Positions 60,102-64,000 of a DNA stretch of 64,000 nucleotides are shown in pieces; the first letter of the stretch is position 1; every line of letters begins with the position of its first letter. Made by a program: the position numbers and the translations under genes. This DNA is from Thereva unica (taxonomy: Eukaryota > Arthropoda > Insecta > Diptera > Therevidae), in NCBI GenBank assembly GCA_949987705.1, contig CATLJY010000152.1, forward strand, positions 1 to 64,000. Reading direction: 5' to 3'. Below the pieces are notes generated by a model. It saw nothing but the letters and a program-made list of their open reading frames with translations. It was not told the DNA's origin and did no database searches.

Positions 60102-61324
60102 AGTCTAACCCCAAGATAAATTGATGTAAACTCACAAGCAAAACTTCCCCCCGGAAGAGTCGACGAAAAAAAAAATTCGGTGCGAAAACGGATTCAAATG
60201 GATGACAACAAAAATCAGAAGAGGTAGTATGTATCCCCCACGAAAACCAAAACAAAAACAACCGATAACCAGTAAGAAGAAGGTTGCATTAAACAAATCA
60301 ACTAGAAGTTAATAATATTGTGTGTAACCCCCGAAAAAGAATCAACAGTGATTAGTGTGTAAAACAATCAAAGTGTATTAATGTCTATATATATTAGTGT
60401 ATAAGAGTGAGTAATTAGCTTTAATTCAGTATAAGCGAGGAATGGTTGAGACGGACAACAATTCCCCTCAGGGCTCCCGCATGTCGATGGCCTCGATGGC
60501 AGTTGGTGAAAACTATGAAGCATAGTCATCACCAAGTGTCATCCAGGTCGCCGACCCAGCTTCAGGTAAACCCGAAAGAAGGACGGAAACGAAACTCAAA
60601 ATCGCATCGACACGAAAAGAAAGGAAACTTCTTCAAAAATAAAAAAAATTTGGGGGATCCGCTGTTCAACCACAACTGAGCTACCTTTCGGAAAATCAAT
60701 CAGTTGAGATGAACAGACGAGAAAAAAACGATTCAGGACAAAACAAAAAAATAGAATTTAAAAATCTGAATGGACCATCAGGAGGGCAAGGGGCGCAGTG
60801 GCAGGCGTTAACACGCCTGTTACCAAAGACGGTTAAGCCCTTGTACCAACTTCACCTTCCACCAGGAAAATTAAAAGAAGATCCTGTTCAAAGACCGACG
60901 CAGTGGCAGGCGGTATCACGCCTGATACCAGAGTCGCCGATCCTAGAAACAGGACAGGGATGAACCCCTACTACCCCTGCACGCATAGCCAAGCGAACAC
61001 CCGCTTGTTAGCAAGCCGTGCAGGTCAGCATGGCTCGAAGCTACTCCAAAACGAAGAAGTTACCGCTGAATAGAACGGGTAGGCCTAAAAGCGAAGACAA
61101 ATAAAAATTCACCTAGAATTTGGACACGGATGCTGAAAAAAAATCGACAAGACAGACAAGGACTAAGGCTTCGCGGTACTACCTTAGCCCACAGCGAGCG
61201 CTGGGTAACAGTGGTGAACCATAGACGAAAAAAAATCAAACATTGTCCGTGAAGGCACAAGTGGTATTAAACCAAAAAAATTTAAACTTCAGGGTCCGTG
61301 TAGGACAGTCAACGGGCTTTAAAA
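60102..61324 (-). other. 5' leader of the large Gypsy element
   Basis: No gene. Two related blocks (60794-60830 and 60898-60931) each contain GCAGTGGCAGGCG followed by an inverted CGCCTG, giving small stem-loops. Confidence 0.6.
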
Positions 61325-61340
61325 GCTACGTTGGGCGCCA
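61325..61340 (-). promoter_or_regulatory. Primer binding site of the large Gypsy, tRNA-Lys type
   Basis: TGGCGCCCAACGTAGC on the minus strand, 4 nt from the 5' LTR. The first 13 nt match the primer site used with tRNA-Lys (TGGCGCCCAACGT). Confidence 0.75.
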
Positions 61341-61344
61341 TTTA

Positions 61345-63053
61345 TGTACCAGCATAATGGCGCGATATAAATAGTGGGCGCCACTTATGCGAGGTGTTAC
61401 CCCTTAGCCACAAGCCCGGAAGAGCATGGCCAAGGAGCCAACACCATACATAAGAAATAAAAAGAAAATCCGGAACTCCTACGCCGGCCACACGGAGTTG
61501 TCTAGCTCGCCGGAGGGGTCGTGGGGTGTGTGGCCGGGGCTTACCGCGGTTGGTTCACCACTTACCTGTGACTATGAAAAATCTTAAATTCCACCTCCAT
61601 CCTTCGCCGGTCATCGCCTGAGCCGCGTCAAACCCTGAAAAGAAATGATCCCCCCCTCAACCATTCCACCAAAAAAATTTACCACATGGTCATTCTATTA
61701 ATTATAAACATTTAATCTTCAGAACAACAATTACAAAGAATCACCATCAACCACGACAATAATTTATAACTCCTTGTCCATTATCAAAATTAAATGAGCA
61801 AAGTCAACAATATTAAGGGTTCATTATTATAGTTACATAGATATGAGCTCAAGATAAAAAGAAAACTCACAGCATTGGCCAATACTCCTCGTTTTGTACA
61901 TATGTGATTACAATCAATAGAATCACTTCGGAACCAACAAAGAAGAAAATAGATCCGACAAGGAGCAACACGAATTCACAAATAATTATCCAGAATATTG
62001 TAAATATTATAAATGTAATACTAACTACTTACTATTATTATTTTAGTAATGAATATTTTTTTTCAATAATAATTAAAGCAAAAAAAGAAGTTTTGATTAT
62101 TTTATTTTGTGTATGTTTTGTTTGTTTTATTATCTATGATCCAGCTGTTGTGGATGCACTATAGATATTGCTTAATTACCTGACTATCGAACGGTATATC
62201 AATTGGTAGTAATGAAATATACAGTTCCGCCTTTATACTAGTGTCTGCTGTTTGATAAACGTCATCTAATTTTCCGGCAACTTTTTTTCTATTTAAACCA
62301 TATTCGCGTAATTTTGGATAATCTTCGGTCTGTTCTCCATCCCCCCTCGGTCTTCTGATTTCATACCTGTTACTTAGGCCACCAACTCTTCATTGCCTTC
62401 AGCCATTTCTCTACACGTTTTTCTCGTTTTTTTCTGAAATTTTGGTGACAGATAAACGAAGAGTATTATAAACACAGGGTCCTTCCCCTCAAATAAATAA
62501 AACAGTTTGTACAGACCAATACCAATCCGCAATTTTCTCAAAAGAAACTCTAATCACGCAAAACACACTCCGAAATATGTATATCCGGAGCTATTAACTA
62601 CAGGGCAAAACGCAATCCTTGTATCGCTGGTATCCCTTTCGGCACCTTCAAATTTCTCCAAATCCCTTTCTGACTTGTTAAATTCTTTCCCTTTTTCTTC
62701 TTATTTTTTTTTTGTATTTTCGACTAGAATTCACCGCACCGAAATAGTCCTGATTGTTGCTACTTCGGAACGAAATTGTTATTTTTTGGCAAATGAACTG
62801 AATAATCAAGGTTTTTGTCTTCCAGCCAGTCGTATGTGTTCAAAACTGATTTTTTTTCTTTTTTATATAATCTTAAATTTTTCCGAACACAAACTTTTGC
62901 AGTATCTTTCTGCATCCGTCAAAATTCGAACTCCTATTTTTTTATTTTTTCCATTTCTCCCCGCCTACCTTTTTGTTCCGAACCAACTACTCGATTTTCT
63001 TCCCCACAGTAATTTTTAGTCAAGTAGATATTTAGGCAAAACTGACCGTTACA
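61345..63053 (-). repeat. Large Gypsy 5' LTR (1709 bp)
   Basis: Nearly identical to 53435-55143. Differences seen by eye are around 61401, 61841, 62000, 62858 and 62931. Confidence 0.92.
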
Positions 63054-63057
63054 GCAT
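63054..63057. repeat. Target duplication GCAT of the large Gypsy element, right copy
   Basis: Identical to 53431-53434 and adjacent to the LTR end. Confidence 0.85.
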
Positions 63058-63534
63058 GAAATGCAACATTTTATTTTGCCTAAAGAATTTTTCAATCTTT
63101 ATCACGATGAACAGAAAGAAAAACTGCAAGGTCATTGGACATATGATTTTAATACCGCTTTTGCAAAAAAATATCCGAAGTGTGTCCTATCTATAGCTGA
63201 ACATCGTATAAACAATAATTTATATTTTTCAAATAACAGTATTTTGTGTTACGCATTTTGTTTGCATAGAGAAGTTAAAAAAATAAAACAAAATCTTGTG
63301 TAAACTTCCAGTTTATTATTGAAGGTCCTTTAAAAAAGCTTTATTTTGATAAAACAATTCTTGTTTTTATTGATAAATAAGAAATATATCATGGAGGCGG
63401 AAGATATAGAAGATTCATCGCTCATAGGGAAAGGGATAATTTTAGAAATGATATCTTACAAAAAGGACCGACCGCTGTACAGCTTGAAAAATTGAAATCT
63501 GCAAGTGAAAACAATATTATTTCCTTAAAAGCAG
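63058..63534 (+). pseudogene. USP-containing mobile gene, downstream domain
   Basis: The frame continuing from 53434 reads MQHFILPKEFFNLYHDEQKE, LQGHWTYDFNTAFAKKYP, CVLSIAEHRINNN and YAFCLHREVKK. It is followed, with frame changes near 63300 and later, by a stretch ending in KLKSASENNIISLKAV just before the next LTR. I recall the G-H-W-T-Y-D-F-N and C-L-H motifs from repetitive insect proteins that combine a putative transposase region with a USP domain, but I cannot name the family. The rest of the gene lies beyond the third LTR, outside the window. Confidence 0.55.
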
Positions 63535-64000
63535 TGTAACAGCATAATGGCGCGATAAAATAGTGGGCGCCACTTATGCGAGGTATTACCCCCTTAGCCA
63601 CAAGCCCAGAAAAGCATGACCAAGGAGCCAATACCATACATAAGAAATGAAAAGAAAATCCGGAACTCCTACGCCGGCCACACGGAGTTATCTAGCTCGG
63701 AGGGGTCGTGGGGTGTGTGGCCGGGGCTTACCGCGGTTGGTTCACCACTTACCTGTGCCAGTGCAATCTTGAATTCCACCTCCATCCTTCGCCGGACATC
63801 ACCTGAGCCTCGTCAAACCCTGAAAAGGAATGACCTTATCGGAACCAACACAAGGATTAATCAACACAAGAATGAAACAAAATTGATCTAACAAGGAGCA
63901 AAATACTGTCATAAATATTTTTAAATAGGATAAACCTTAATACTAACTACATGTAAAATTATGAGTTATTGATATGTAAAATCATGAACAAAATTGTAGT
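63535..64000. repeat. Third LTR of the large Gypsy family, partial and diverged
   Basis: TGTAACAGCATAATGGCGCG at 63535 matches the LTR edge at 53435. Similarity continues with many substitutions and deletions (for example around 63697 and 63745-63760, and a large deletion after 63825) to the window end. It is a solo LTR or the edge of another copy, older than the 53435-63053 element. Confidence 0.85.

Larger units (their letters stand above)
53435..63053 (-). mobile_element. Ty3/Gypsy LTR retrotransposon with 1.7-kb LTRs (Osvaldo/Ulysses-like), 9619 bp
   Basis: LTRs 53435-55143 and 61345-63053 (1709 bp each, about five differences by eye), GCAT duplication, minus-strand gag and pol, tRNA-Lys-type primer site. 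Very long LTRs plus a Lys primer site recall the Osvaldo/Ulysses clade, but that is inference. The internal deletion at the RT/RNase H joint makes this copy non-autonomous despite its youth. Confidence 0.92.

Overview
The window is arthropod, most likely insect, nuclear DNA. It is AT-rich, the cellular-style core promoters are TATA plus TCAGT initiators, and almost every recognisable reading frame belongs to a transposable element family common in insects. The species cannot be named from the sequence. I see no convincing single-copy host gene, no tRNA or rRNA, and no CRISPR array.

Layout. (1) 1-19520: an old Transposase_21-like (CMC/EnSpm-type) element with a transposase gene and a DUF4806-like gene. 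Its transposase is split by a complete 15.8-kb Polinton/Maverick (1870-17693) with 0.67-kb terminal inverted repeats and an exact 6-bp target duplication TCCGAA. The Polinton carries integrase, collagen-like fibre, DUF8207 protein, packaging ATPase, PLA2/pX-like protein, cysteine protease, penton-like and hexon-like capsid proteins, a protein-primed family B DNA polymerase and several small unknown genes. Several are damaged: frameshifts in ATPase and DUF8207, a LINE insertion in the hexon, a lost protease start codon, and a catalytic Asp-to-Gly change in the polymerase. (2) 18913-22217: a Harbinger-like MITE and a 2.1-kb non-autonomous hAT element with an 8-bp duplication. (3) 22.5-23.65 kb: a LINE tail and a Penelope-like element with a GIY-YIG endonuclease and a hammerhead-ribozyme-like 3' core.

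(4) 23.65-49.9 kb, minus strand: pieces of ONE long transposon-associated gene (N-terminal Cys motifs to a C-terminal PIN/FEN-like domain), spread over 26 kb by nested insertions. In order these are a CsRn1-type Gypsy element (43458-48899), an unidentified 0.35-kb insert, a BEL/Pao element with an env-like domain (32164-41630, LTRs apparently identical) that itself sits inside a small palindromic element, a PIF/Harbinger element with its own MITE, a LINE tail, a 2.0-kb long-TIR element with an 11-bp duplication, and the Penelope-like element at the 3' end.

(5) 50.3-64 kb: a DUF4780 LINE-ORF1 fragment, then a broken plus-strand gene joining a ubiquitin-specific-protease-like domain to an unrecognised downstream domain. 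That gene is interrupted by a mariner-like MITE, by a 9.6-kb Gypsy element (53435-63053, 1.7-kb LTRs, tRNA-Lys-like primer site, internally deleted RNase H) and by the start of a second, diverged LTR of the same family that runs off the window.

Relative ages can be read from LTR pairs compared by eye: BEL (no difference seen) is youngest, the large Gypsy (about 5 differences in 1709 bp) is next, and the CsRn1-like Gypsy (about 2 percent) is older. The two interrupted genes are older than all three.
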